Assembly (NCBI RefSeq): GCF_020882245.1
Contig: NC_083599.1
Location: forward strand, 13,756,931 to 13,820,930
Length of the DNA stretch: 64,000 bases
Reading direction: 5' to 3'
Source: Rhopalosiphum padi
Lineage: Eukaryota > Arthropoda > Insecta > Hemiptera > Aphididae
The translations under genes were made by a program, and so were the position numbers. A model generated the notes under the pieces. It saw only the letters and a program-made list of their open reading frames with translations. It was not told the DNA's origin and did not search any database. Shown here piece after piece: positions 1 to 10,901 of the stretch. Position 1 is the first letter of the stretch. Each line of letters opens with the position of its first letter.

Positions 1-45
1 AATATATAACCATTGATGATTGACTAAAATTTAATTTTTTTTCAG

Positions 46-3000
46 ATCATGACAGTGCGTCGTCTTTAAATGTGAGTATCTAAAAATTCTAAAATATATT
101 AAGATAATAACGCCACATCCATATTTGTTGCCCTTGTCTTACAAATACGTATCATATCAAATGTACGTTTAGCAGTTCACGTTTAGTTATGTTACTTTAT
201 TATAAGTGCGAGTTAAATTTAACCTACATGGTTATATTCTTAACTTAACGTTAAAATCTTTATCTGTGTTTGTTCGTCGGTTTTATTTGATATTTTAATT
301 TTTTAAATATGTACTGTCGAATGTATACATTTATCGTGTTCCACACTTGGAAAAATGAGACAAAAAATCTGACGTGTTTTCCTCTCACAATATGTTTATG
401 CTTATTTTATAATACACTTTTCTAATTAAATTGCGAAAATAACACAAAACATAGGAGTATGTTTTATTAGTAAATATAGTAATATAATATTATATATTTA
501 TATTAGGTATACTTGTCAAAGTTTATTATCACTGATCAATTGTATAATCTTATAAATGTTAAATTTTCTATATATACTATAGTGTATAAACATTATGAGT
601 TTTTTTTGTTTTCAATTATTGTTTTCTGACTCGAAGTTGATATATTTTTTTTTTTTTTTGGTGGTAGAGGGGGTATTTGAATAACCCTCTACAGTATGGC
701 TTTGGAGGATTCCACGTTTTTTATAATATTTTTACACCTTTAATATGTAATAAATACAAAGGTAACATATAAATACAATACAATTATTATTAATCTTATT
801 TGTTTCATTATATTGACATTGACGTCAGCACCAGTTGTCGATTTAATTGCTCTAAAGAATTGTTTTTCGATTTAGCAATAAAAATGTTGTGCCTTTTTTT
901 TCAAAATTGTTTATGCTTTTCCTAGTACTTTGCCTGTATAGACCACAGTATACGTATAGGAACAAGTCTAGAGAGCAGGAACCATTCCACCCGAAATATA
1001 ATAATATAATATTATTATATTATACATATAATCGTATTATAAGTCGACGATATCGGCGTAATGGTGTTGAACGCGGGTTGTTTATATATATATATATAGA
1101 GTAGCATGTGCAATACATATCTGTATTATTAAACCGAGTAAACAAATGAGGCAATCAAGTGGGGTATTATCCGTGAACACAGCGTATAATATACAATAAC
1201 AGTGTATAAAAGAAATGTGTCGCCGCCCTGCAAGCGTTCCCCCAATTCGGATTCGGCAAGCAAATAAAAATAAGATAACCCCGACGTGTGTGCGTGTGTA
1301 CGCGCGTGCTCTAGGGGGGAATCTTCTTTATATATTTTTTTTATTATTTGAATTATTCATTTGCGGCGCGCATGTGTATGCCGACGGTTAATAACAACTC
1401 TATTCTCTCACCCTAAAAAAATCCGTCCACCGACGTTGTATTATAATAATATTAAAAAAATAAATGTTTATATATGTATATGTATTTAATTTATAAAACT
1501 AATCATATTTTATTTTTGAAAAATTTTAAGTCTATTCAATTCGATGTACCAACACATTTTATAAGTCATATTATTTATTTTATAATAGAACCAATTATAA
1601 AACTAATGATGATATTGAATGCTTTATTTACTAATATGTAACTTGATAGCAAATCTATCTTAGAATTCTGCCATTTAAACTATAGCCTATAGGTACTCCA
1701 ATGCACATGACTAAATAATAATAATAATAACCACATTATTATAATATTTTAATAAACATATTCCTATATATTTATATTATACACTTATACACAAATATAT
1801 TATAAACTCGTCATTTAAGTGTACATGTAACATGACTTTATTCCCGTTATGGTCGCCGAGAGATTTTTAATTACGAAAAAATTATGTATATGTTACGGTA
1901 GATGACGAAAATTGATAAATTACGTAATTTGGGGTCAATAACTTAATTTGCAAAAATAATTCAATCATGCAGGTTAACGTTGTGAAAAACACGTTTTAAA
2001 TTCAAATGTACATCTTTTATCATTGATGTAATTTACCAAGATTTGTGGTCAATGATGATAAACCTCAAATAAAACAATTGATCGTCTTACACTACTTAAT
2101 CTAATACAAAGTTAGGCTAATAGAAAGTAATAAAATAGATGAACAATATAAATTATTTATTAGTACAATTAAGATTATTATGACATTTTCCGCTACATTT
2201 CAAGCACATTTTTTAGTATTACAACCAGTTTCACAGTTGCGTCAATTGCAACTGAAGCCTTTGTGACTAGCTATTTTTTGTCTACAGCTTCGCGTAGAAT
2301 TTATTATTTCCCTATCTATTGTTTTCATATTTCATAGTTTCATCTAGTTCTATATATTTTCGTTGTATAAAGTAATTTGTGCTTTTGTATATTTATATTT
2401 CAACACGCCCTACTCAAGTTGTACCTAATTCAAACATTTGAATACTAATTATTATTTAAAATTAAATAAATATTATCAAATTAAAATTAATTAGATAATT
2501 TATAAATATAAATATAATCTTAACACAAAAAAAATAATACTGCAAGTAAATTACGCGGAAAACCTCTAGCTCTATCAACATTTGGTATTGAGACATAGAC
2601 AGTTGCATTAACTTCGAGCTTTGAGAATTTTTGCTAGTCAATATTAACATTTTTGACGCTTATCTTTGGAGACAAATATCCGATTTTTGTCGTTGGTCTT
2701 TTATTTTTTCAATCCCTTTATCTTTAAAAAAGACAACATTTACTTTTTTGTAAATTAAATATAATTAATATTTAATAATCACCTATATTTTAAGTATTTC
2801 TTAATTCATTTTTAGTCTCCGACTTTATTTCATTGTCACTGTTAACACTAACTAAATCATATATTGCTACAACTTTTTTTATTTTTATATTTTTTTTTTC
2901 GATTGCTGCTTTAAATTTTTCTTAGTTCTCCATACTTTAATACTATAATTAGATAAAACCACAACGCTTTAATTTAATTACAATTTTATTTAAACAGTTC

Positions 3001-5725
3001 ACAAATAATACAACTTATAAAATACAATTAATGATTATAATTTATAATATACGGGATCGTCGCACGCAAAAAATGCCAGAATATAAGCGGAGATACTAAC
3101 TAATAAACTAATAAATCATTTCATATGATTACTTGGGTTATCGCTAGTTAGGTCGTTTATTTACTTTCGTCTTGTTTTTTTTAATAAACAAAACAAAACT
3201 TTGTTACGTATACATTTATCATTTGATGTTCTTGAATGTCGTCCACACCGATATAAATTAATTTAACATCATTGACTAAACTAATAATTGACGTCAATAA
3301 CCGGAAAATGTCTACATTCAAAAAATTTACCAAATTTAACCAAATTACATCATTTATACTTATATTTTTCGATCCATGAGAGACGCTCTTGGGCGGCAAC
3401 CATAATGCGTCCAAACTCACGAATCTTCCACCACATACCTATAACGTTGGCGTCGGTCCATATCAGCCGATGTCGTCAATCTAGATTCTAGAAGAAACGA
3501 GTGCATCCTCCCGTAGGCCTGAGTATATTATGCATTATGTATATTTTCTAATAATCAACAAGTTTCCTAAAAATTACTGTTAATTAGAAAACTATAAAAA
3601 ATTCATTTTGTTTCGCCTTTCGCCAAAATAATAATGATAGCGTAGACGGTTAGTCGCCAGTCACCAAAACAAAACCGCATATAACCCTTTGGAATAGACA
3701 TCTAAAGTAAAAATATAAAAAACGCACTTTTCAGATTTACTTTTAAACAGCTGTATTTATATTTGCGTGAATATCACAAGTCGTGCGGTCGTGGATCGGA
3801 AAAAACTTCAATTTACTTTTATCGTGTATTCGGTATTATATACATAGTTTGCTTACTCGCTTTTGGCGCTGAACTGGAATTGTTGTTTATTTCGTTTTGA
3901 ATACGACGCGTATTTATTAATCCTCTGCCACCGCCGTTTATTTCCGTTTATTTTTAAGTGTATCGTTGGAATCCTCATTATTTACATTAAAAGAAAAAAT
4001 AAATAAATAATAATAACGATAATAAAGATAAAAAAAACTACAAATATATTTATATCATCACGACCGGCTGTGGTGTTACTGCTGCGAAACCAATATCCCG
4101 TTTCCAGAATCGAAACCCAACGCAAACAATACTTGACGAAAGTAAAGAAGTCATTATCGCGAACCTGTCCCTGTGTGGTAAGCCGATCCTCAAAAGGATC
4201 GATGGTGCGGCGGGGACGCCAATTCAATGGCTTTCCAATGTCCCGCAGCAATTAAATAATCCCGTTCTATTCTTGTCTATCTGTGTGTGTGTGCATGTGC
4301 GCGCGCGCCACGCTTTGTCGCCGACGTGCATTTAACGCGCATCACTTTGTTTATATTTGCTCGATAAACATTGATTAAAAATACCGAAATTCAATCACTT
4401 TTGAGTTTAAATAATCACGATGTTCATCAGTAAAAAATTTTTTAATAAAATCACCTTGTATTGTAGGTTTTCCGAGTCTTTGAAGAGTTTTTTTATTTTT
4501 AATCACGTCGAGGATTCATGCGTTCTGTTTGTAAAGTCGCTGTTTTCTTTTTATAAACGTTAATACAATATGCTCAGCATTTTACTATTATACCGTATTT
4601 GTAGTATAATATGCAACCAATGACATACTATAACACTCAACACAGAGAACCCTAAATTGTTTTTTTTCAAATTCAAATTATCGATTTTTGAGATGTACAA
4701 AACGATTATAATGTTGTGGTTTCTAACACAAATAATGATGATTGTATGCTGTCCAGCAATATAACACGTTAGTTCTGTGCATCCCCGAGCTACACCCTGT
4801 CATCGAGACCCTTTTACTATGGCAGGATGTAACATGGGATGCGCAGAAGTACCGATTTATTTAGGACATGACGTGTTCTCTTGCCGAACAGAGTATATAC
4901 GTATTATTTTACCAGTTATCTACATACTAACCATCGTGTATTATATAAATTTTGATACGCCATGAGTTAGTTCCATCGACTTAAAACAGTTTTTAAAAAA
5001 ACCAAATCATAGTTAGTAAATTATTATTTATAATGATTATATTACAATAAAAAAACTAAAAATCGTTAATTTAGATATGCGTGAATATAATTTCATCAAA
5101 GATTAAATATCAAACGCTACAGGAAAATATATTTATAATTACAATCATATTTTTTTGTATACCTATTAAATTTTAGTTAGTAAAATCAAAATCATATAAA
5201 ATTGACCCAAATAGTTAACCTATATAATTACGTTTCAAGCCGTTTTACTCACCGAAAAATATTTTATCTTACAAAAATTGGAAAAAATACTTAAGGGGCC
5301 GCTATTTGAAAAGACATTTTTAATGTCTTGAATATTATAAAAATAAAAATATTTTGTATAAAATTAATATTTTTTGAGAAAATTAGATGACGTCGAATTA
5401 GACACTCTTGTGTAAAATATTTAAATTAATTTATTATTTTTTTACAGCCGGATGTCGACTCTCAGATAACGATCACTAACGACGATTTTAGGGATGCTTT
5501 AGAAACAACTAAACCATCTTTACACCAATCCGATATCGACCGTTACGCAGAGATGTAAGTAATCGTATAATGGTTTCGCATTTGTATGAGTTGAAAAACG
5601 CATCATAATAACTATTCTAAACTATTTTCAGACATAGAGTGTTTTCTGGAAAAAGAATCGATAGTGGAGGTTTCACAGAAGGCTATTTAGAGAGTAAAAG
5701 AAAACAAAAAACGACATACGCATGA
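46..5725 (+). CDS. 3' end of a AAA+ ATPase gene, probably peroxin PEX1 (three exons, 5'-partial)
   Basis: Three exons join in frame: 46-71 (acceptor TTTTCAG, donor GTGAGT), 5448-5554 (acceptor TTACAG, donor GTAAGT) and 5632-5725 (acceptor TTTTCAG, stop TGA at 5723-5725). The last two exons encode a C-terminal helical tail containing ITNDDFRDALETTKPS, then SDIDRYAEIHRVF, and end in KQKTTYA. A pattern of acidic-DF-x-x-AL-x-x-T-K/R-P-S followed by an (F/Y)AE-(L/I)-x-x-x-F helix is typical of the segment after the second ATPase domain of type II AAA+ proteins. As I recall the family, PEX1 has TRPS, FAELYESF and a QKVTLA end, which fits best; PEX6, katanin and VPS4 tails fit less well. PEX1 works with PEX6 to extract the PEX5 receptor from the peroxisome membrane. 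The ATPase domains lie left of the window. I am confident of the gene end, less so of the family member. Confidence 0.72.
664..692. repeat. Short hairpin after a poly-T run
   Basis: GTAGAGGG at 664-671 pairs perfectly with CCCTCTAC at 685-692 around a 13-nt loop, directly after an 11-12 nt T run. It could be the end of a degraded transposable element; no function can be assigned. Confidence 0.4.
2205..2330 (-). pseudogene. Degenerate Cys-rich transposon-protein remnant
   Basis: Read on the minus strand, a stretch interrupted by stop codons gives a cysteine-spaced pattern: SCRQK, then SCN, a stop, then RNCETGCNTKKCA. This recalls the CXC-type Cys-rich tails (C-x-C-x-x-C-x-x-x-C-x-x-K-x-C-x-C) found in several insect transposon-encoded proteins. 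The frame contains stops, so any parent gene is dead. The assignment rests on cysteine spacing alone. Confidence 0.25.
3374..3478 (-). other. Exon-like open segment, unrecognised
   Basis: On the minus strand a roughly 38-codon run reads RHRLIWTDANVIGMWWKIRE, continues with a short basic and aromatic segment, and ends at a TGA near 3374. An in-frame TGA lies just upstream, about 20 nt from a CTAG acceptor-like site. The composition, rich in Trp, Met and Arg, is unlike the AT-rich background and looks like decayed coding sequence or a terminal exon. It lies inside the PEX1-like intron on the opposite strand. Product unknown. Confidence 0.2.
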
Positions 5726-5799
5726 TTATCTTATACTAAAATAATAATATGTATTGTTTTATTTTTTTACGTGGAGGTGATTTTGTTTTTTTTTATAAA

Positions 5800-5805
5800 A
5801 ATAAA
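5800..5805 (+). terminator. Poly(A) signal of the PEX1-like gene
   Basis: AATAAA lies 75 bp after the TGA stop and is followed by a GT-rich stretch (GGGTTTGTTTG) of the kind that often marks the downstream element. This is the first canonical hexamer after the stop. Confidence 0.5.
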
Positions 5806-8101
5806 AAACGGGTTTGTTTGCTAATTGGTTTTAATTGTTTTTCCAATCGTTGGACTCCAATACCGGGTTCAGTAAATCCTTGAATATTCTTGTTAATTCT
5901 GCATTATAACAAGCTAAACTTGCATAGTAGCGGCCGAACATTTTTAATTACTTAAAAATAGCAGGTTTTATTTAACAGTTTTCCAATATTAATTGCACCC
6001 GGGCCTACTGAATCTTATAGTTATAACTTATAAGTATTACAATTTTGCCATTAAAAATAACAAAATTATCTTAACGTATATGACCCATCAGCTCGGCCAC
6101 GAAACAATAACAAGAATGCGATTTTCAAACTTTTCCAGACATACACGAAAATTTGTTCGTTTCACGCATAATCTAAAATCGTGCAAATTACGATGATATA
6201 CCTACAAAAATAATTGCAAAATAAAATTATATTATTTGTATATATAATATAATATAAGAATATATTATTGATATACCTATTAATTATTATTCAATATTTA
6301 AAGTCATTTATGTATTTTAATAGTTTTATATGTCATATAATATTATTATTTATCATTATCGCGTAACGAGTGTCGGCGGAGGTGTTGTTGCGCGCGCCAA
6401 ACACACGGTGTCGTCGTCGTCGACACCGTTTCGCGTATAATAATACTTGCTCGTCGCCGCCGCCCTCTCGCCGCCGCGCCGCTGAGACCGCGCGAAGGGC
6501 AGACCGAAGAGTGACTAGAGAGAGTCGTTCAATCACCGGCGCATTTCACGTCCAATTAAGTCACCCGGTACCCCCCGTCGCCGACACCGCCCTCCACAAC
6601 CACCCGGTTCGGGTCAACAGCGGCGGACCCGTCGACGACTCGCCGCGGGCGCACCGCCGTCGCCCGCCCGCGCGCAATAATTTTCCGCCACTTTGCGCTA
6701 ATCGCCACGTCGCGAACACACGACGACCCTGCCCGACTCCCCGCGCCGCCCGCCACGAGTACGTTCAAGTACGTCGCGCGCGCGACGGCGGTAGTATATT
6801 ATCGCATCATAATGCCGAGGCACAAAACACACCGCTCGCGATATTCTATTTTGCCGTTTTTAAATTGCTATGTATATTATTATTATGACTTTATAACTCG
6901 CTCTCGCCGCCGTCTTTAACGCAGTTTTATTTATTTATTATTATTTTTTTTTTTTTTCACGTCGAGCGTCCTCTCGCCTATATTAATTATTGCGGAAATA
7001 TACGATTTTGTCGCCACCGCCGCCACCGCCTCAGATCACGGTCCGACGTGCACCGTGAAATTCGTTTCACACACAGTATTACCCGCGGCGGCGTCGCGCC
7101 CGTAATAACGTTTCACACGTCGTTCCTGCAATGATAATAATAAACATGGTATGTGTGTGTGTGAGCACGTACACTGTTTTCGCTTGTTACTCGAAACGAC
7201 AATCACCGCCGAGCGCTGTTCGGCGCATTATCAATCGGGATCCGGTGTCCCGTGAAAAATATACTATATATACTATTAAAAATGTATTTAAAGCTCTCGG
7301 CGTGAACAGCAAACTAGATTAGCACCCCCTCCCCCTCTCTCATACACACACACTGTCCCGATGGTTAAATAATATTATTATATTCGAATATTGCTATTCG
7401 GTGGCGTGGTTATATATTATATAGTCTGTGCTGTATACGGCAACGGCAGAATGGTGTAAATCATTTTTTAACCAATTTTTCTCCCGGAAAAACGTGCAAA
7501 ACGCTCGACACCGACATCAATCTCACTATACTGAGGGAATGGTACCTATAGTGTGGTGACGAGGACTCTTATCCCCCCTCCCCCTACCACTATCGAAAGT
7601 CATTTTAGAACTAAATTATTTGTACTTCTTTATTTTATAACAATTTTTTTGTCAGTTTTATCGGAGGTCAAAAACCCATAATAAAACGCAATCCAACTCT
7701 TTACTTTTAATAGGATGACCCTATTGGTGGCTCATTGTGAGAGCTGCTGAATTTTCAAGCAATGTAAGCATATTATTATCCTATATTTTCATTAGCTATG
7801 TTAAAACATTGATACTCTCATGGCTAATATCTTTAAACGTCTATGAACAGAGAGCTTTGAATAGGTATAAATTTTTAATAATTTTACAAAAGGTATAAAA
7901 CTTTTTTTATGATTTGTTAAATATATCATAAAATTAAAAACGAATCACAATAATGTTTACTTAATTACATTTTTGTTTTAATATTAATCTATTATTAACT
8001 ACCTTATTTGAATGAATATTTAAAAATAATTTATTATTATAACATGAACAAAATAATCACTATACCTATTAATTTATTTTTATGTATAATTAACTTAATA
8101 C
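5806..8101. other. Intergenic region
   Basis: This is intergenic DNA between the PEX1-like poly(A) signal and the LINE insertion. Apart from the CpG island at 6361-7125 it contains AT microsatellites and pyrimidine-rich patches (for example near 7325-7345 and 7575). No coding signal was seen. Confidence 0.5.
6361..7125. promoter_or_regulatory. CpG-rich island, possible promoter or 5' exon
   Basis: This block is strongly enriched in CG dinucleotides (CGCGCG, GTCGTCGTCG, CCGCCGCC) against an otherwise AT-rich background. A 172-codon open frame runs through it at 6370-6888 (+), but it is Arg/Pro/Ala-rich with no domain, and the opposite strand is open too, as expected of GC-rich non-coding DNA. 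In this window such islands coincide with first exons (see the Sox gene), so a promoter or 5' UTR is the more likely reading. No coding exon linked to it was identified. Confidence 0.4.
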
Positions 8102-8113
8102 ATCTACATACAT

Positions 8114-8617
8114 CCAAAGCCCTAAAAATCAAAATGTACATGACTCTACCAAGACCAATTGTTCTATACGGCTCAGAAACTTGGGCGCTAAGAAAAACAG
8201 AAGAATCAAGATTAATGAATAATGATATTCGAGAGAAAAGTTCTACGGAAAATTTTCGGCCCCATATTCGATAGACAAACTAATGAATGGAGAAAACTTC
8301 ATAACGTGGAACTCCAAGGACTTTTTCAGAGGCCGAATATTGTTAGAGAGATCGCCAAACGAAAACTAAGTTGGGCAGGACATGCTTGGCGCAAACAGGG
8401 TACTTTAGTAAGACGGGTGATCGAAGAAGAGCCTATAGGAAAAAAACCACTAGGTAGACCTAAGTTGAGATGGGAAGATGGTGTGAAGAGAGAAGTGGAA
8501 AGGATAGAGCCTGGTGTCAAATGGAGACAAGTAGCGGAGGATAGGGATAGGTGGCAAAGTTTATCATTTTCAGGATGGTCTTAAGGGCCGAAACTAAAAA
8601 AAAAGAAAAAAAAATAT
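8114..8617 (+). mobile_element. 5'-truncated LINE insertion (reverse-transcriptase C-terminus) with TSD
   Basis: The insert encodes the extreme C-terminus of a non-LTR retrotransposon polyprotein. The first frame carries SKALKIKMY and IVLYGSETWALRK; the second carries RKIFGP, KLSWAGHAWR and GRPKLRWEDGVKREVERI. These are hallmarks of the tail after the reverse transcriptase in RTE/jockey-like insect LINEs. Only about 150 codons remain, and the reading frame shifts near 8215-8225, so it is a pseudogene. The frame stops at 8582-8584 and is followed by an A-rich tail to 8617. Direct repeats ATCTACATACAT at 8102-8113 and 8618-8629 bracket the element as a 12-bp target-site duplication, showing insertion by target-primed reverse transcription with strong 5' truncation. 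Confidence 0.85.
8116..8584 (+). pseudogene. LINE reverse transcriptase fragment, frameshifted
   Basis: This is the coding remnant within the LINE insertion. Reading starts without its own Met in frame 1, at SKALKIKMYM, and crosses into frame 2 near 8220, where FERKVLRKIFGP continues the expected protein. The catalytic reverse-transcriptase domain and endonuclease are missing because of 5' truncation. No function is expected. Confidence 0.8.
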
Positions 8618-9624
8618 ATCTACATACATACACGAAAATTGATAAATTTGTACGATATTATGTGATTTTTGTACACGATATTTGGATATGCATTTTGTGC
8701 GGTAATGAAAAGTGCTGTTCGAGAGAATCAAACAGTATAACTAATGTTGATAAATTAATTTGGGTTGATTAAACTTTTTTATTGAAATTTTATACACTAA
8801 TTTAGTGTTAAATAAAAAAAATTAGTTCTTAATTTTTAAGCAAACTTAACATGGTTACAAATGGGTGAGATAATACATTAATTTATATTTATTTAAGAGG
8901 ACGTAGAACCCGCATGAGTTGTCTCCGTCTTACACACGTATAATATCATAATATTATGTAATGTTATATTGGATATTAATGATAAAAATAGTGATAATGT
9001 AGTTACTAAATTTTCAATTGATTACAAATATATCTACAAGTTAAACAATTAAAAAAAAAAAATTTATTTATTAATAAAATACTAATAAATTTAGTAATAA
9101 TTTTACTGTTTATTACTTAAATATCTTATCAAACAAACTTCAAATTTAATTGTTGTGGAACAGTAGAACAATCTAGGAATTTGTTGTATAAGAATAGAAG
9201 TACGCTAAACACAGCCGGCAGGAACGAAAAAATGAGGCGTAACCCTTTTTCGGCTAGTGTCACTTTTCGACCAACACTTACAATTACAACAACTGAACTT
9301 TACAATTAAATAAATTTTATATCAAGCAAGTAACAACTCTAGTTTATATTTATTTCCAAAAAACCAACTATAAACGAAATTAAACTAACATTGAAGACTA
9401 TAAAAACAGTCAGATTTGTCAAACAAAAATTAGTTTTTAATTTGACGAAGGTAATATAATAAAATATTTTATTACGAATTATTTTTTTTTATTATTTTTT
9501 CACATTTGATTTTGTCTAACAAATATCATATAATTAAAATAAATAAAACTCAATCATTTTTGAAATTGTATAAAAATATATTTTATTATCATAATTATAT
9601 TGATTATTGTTATTAGATTGTTTT

Positions 9625-10205
9625 TGCATGCACTAAAAAGTATCAATATATGCCATATAATATGCAGTCAAAATCATAAAAATATGCAACAAATATGTAA
9701 ATACGCGGAAAATATACAATAAATATGTAAGACAATTTTAATTATTTATATTTAAATATTGTAAAAAAGATATTAAAAAATTAATATTTTTTTTTATATT
9801 TTATTTATTATTATAATGAATAAACATATCAGTTTCTAATTTTTCTTCTGTGAAGCTGTGACGTTTTCTGTTAACATATTTTTAAATACAGATGAGAACG
9901 ATCATTCGATATCAATCCAAGTGGTTGGAGCATATCTATTTGAACTTTAAATCAACTATATCAAATTATTTCTGGAACTTTTAAAATTTTTCTAATTGAT
10001 ACAATTTTATATTATACTTTTTTTAAATTTTACTTTAATTCAATGCAATACATTTTGAATTTCGTAAAAAAATGCAGAAATATGCAAAAAAAAAAAATTG
10101 GCCAGTAACTTCAAACTATTATGATTCGTAAAGATTACTGATAAAAATCCAAAAATATTTAAAGGAAAAAAATATGCAATTGCATAGAAATCTGCGCTCT
10201 AGTTA
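9625..10205. repeat. Degraded repeat rich in ATATGCA words
   Basis: The words ATATGCA, AATATGTAA and ATGCAGAAATATGC recur between 9640 and 10190, and the right end reads GCATAGAAATCTGCGCTCTAG. The density of the same heptamer is too high for background. No terminal repeats or target duplications could be fixed, so the boundaries are approximate. Confidence 0.3.
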
Positions 10206-10407
10206 TTATTATATAGGTATTATAATATCTATTCCACTTATATAATCGGAAATGTTAATTTATATTTATTAAGGCAAATTTTTTTTTACACAGTTGTATG
10301 TTATAATTTTAATTATTAAAAATCAGTAAATCACATTTATAAATATAAATTTTAATCATATTTAATTAATTATAAAAGCTACCAAGTTCAGTTTTTATAA
10401 TTGTTCT

Positions 10408-10436
10408 GGCCAAAAAGGGAAATGTACCTTTTGGCC
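10408..10436. repeat. Hairpin GGCCAAAAAGG/CCTTTTGGCC
   Basis: A near-perfect inverted repeat with 10 paired bases surrounds an 8-nt loop. It lies about 470 bp upstream of the protease-homolog start. It may be a transposon end or chance; no role is assigned. Confidence 0.3.
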
Positions 10437-10901
10437 GGAAAAGAGGCCACCCATAAAATGTTATCTACATTTATTGCATATAGCAGAATAAGATATGAAA
10501 GAATAAATAAGGTTGTGTGCTACCATATAACTTTCTGTAAAATCTGTTTTGAGTAAAATTAGTGTTTAAAAAAATTACGTACTTATTGTAGGTACCTGGA
10601 ATTTTTTTCTGTGTGGACGAAACCGTGAAGTGGTGAACCTAATTTTTTTAATTTTTCATACATAACATGACAGTATCATAATTATCACACGTCTTTTGCG
10701 TTAGGTTAAGAGCATCATGATAGACATTGATAGTGTTACAGTAAACTATATATATTATCAAACACCACACATTTCACGTGTAACTAAATTCAATGAATTG
10801 CCTAGGTTATGATTTTAACTGTTTAAAAAAAAACTCACAAAAATAATAAGTATTAATTTTTATTCAAACAATACTTTTGATGAATAATCGTTAAAAACAC
10901 C

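Larger units (their letters stand above)
72..5447 (+). other. 5.4-kb intron of the PEX1-like gene
   Basis: This interval lies between donor GTGAGT at 72 and acceptor TTACAG ending at 5447. It is AT-rich with repeat debris: a poly-T tract and small hairpin near 650-692, a Cys-rich transposon-like remnant near 2205-2330 (minus), and an exon-like open stretch near 3374-3478 (minus). Between about 4060 and 4260 the GC content rises and both strands are open for about 60-90 codons, but nothing recognisable is encoded. A CA/GT-rich and CG-rich patch lies at 4280-4330. No other gene is supported in the intron. Confidence 0.6.
8630..10890. other. AT-rich intergenic region with repeat remnants
   Basis: The region upstream of the protease-homolog gene has no coding signal. 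At about 9170-9290 a GC-richer patch (TAAACACAGCCGGCAGGAACG) looks like a transposon fragment. At about 9625-10205, ATATGCA-type words recur many times and the stretch ends in TGCGCTCTAG, which suggests an old non-autonomous element. At 10408-10436 there is a hairpin with GGCCAAAAAGG pairing to CCTTTTGGCC. Confidence 0.4.

Noticed and set aside
6370..6888. 172-codon open frame in the CpG island
   Set aside because: Arg/Pro/Ala-rich with no domain, and the antisense strand is equally open; this is expected of CG-rich non-coding DNA.
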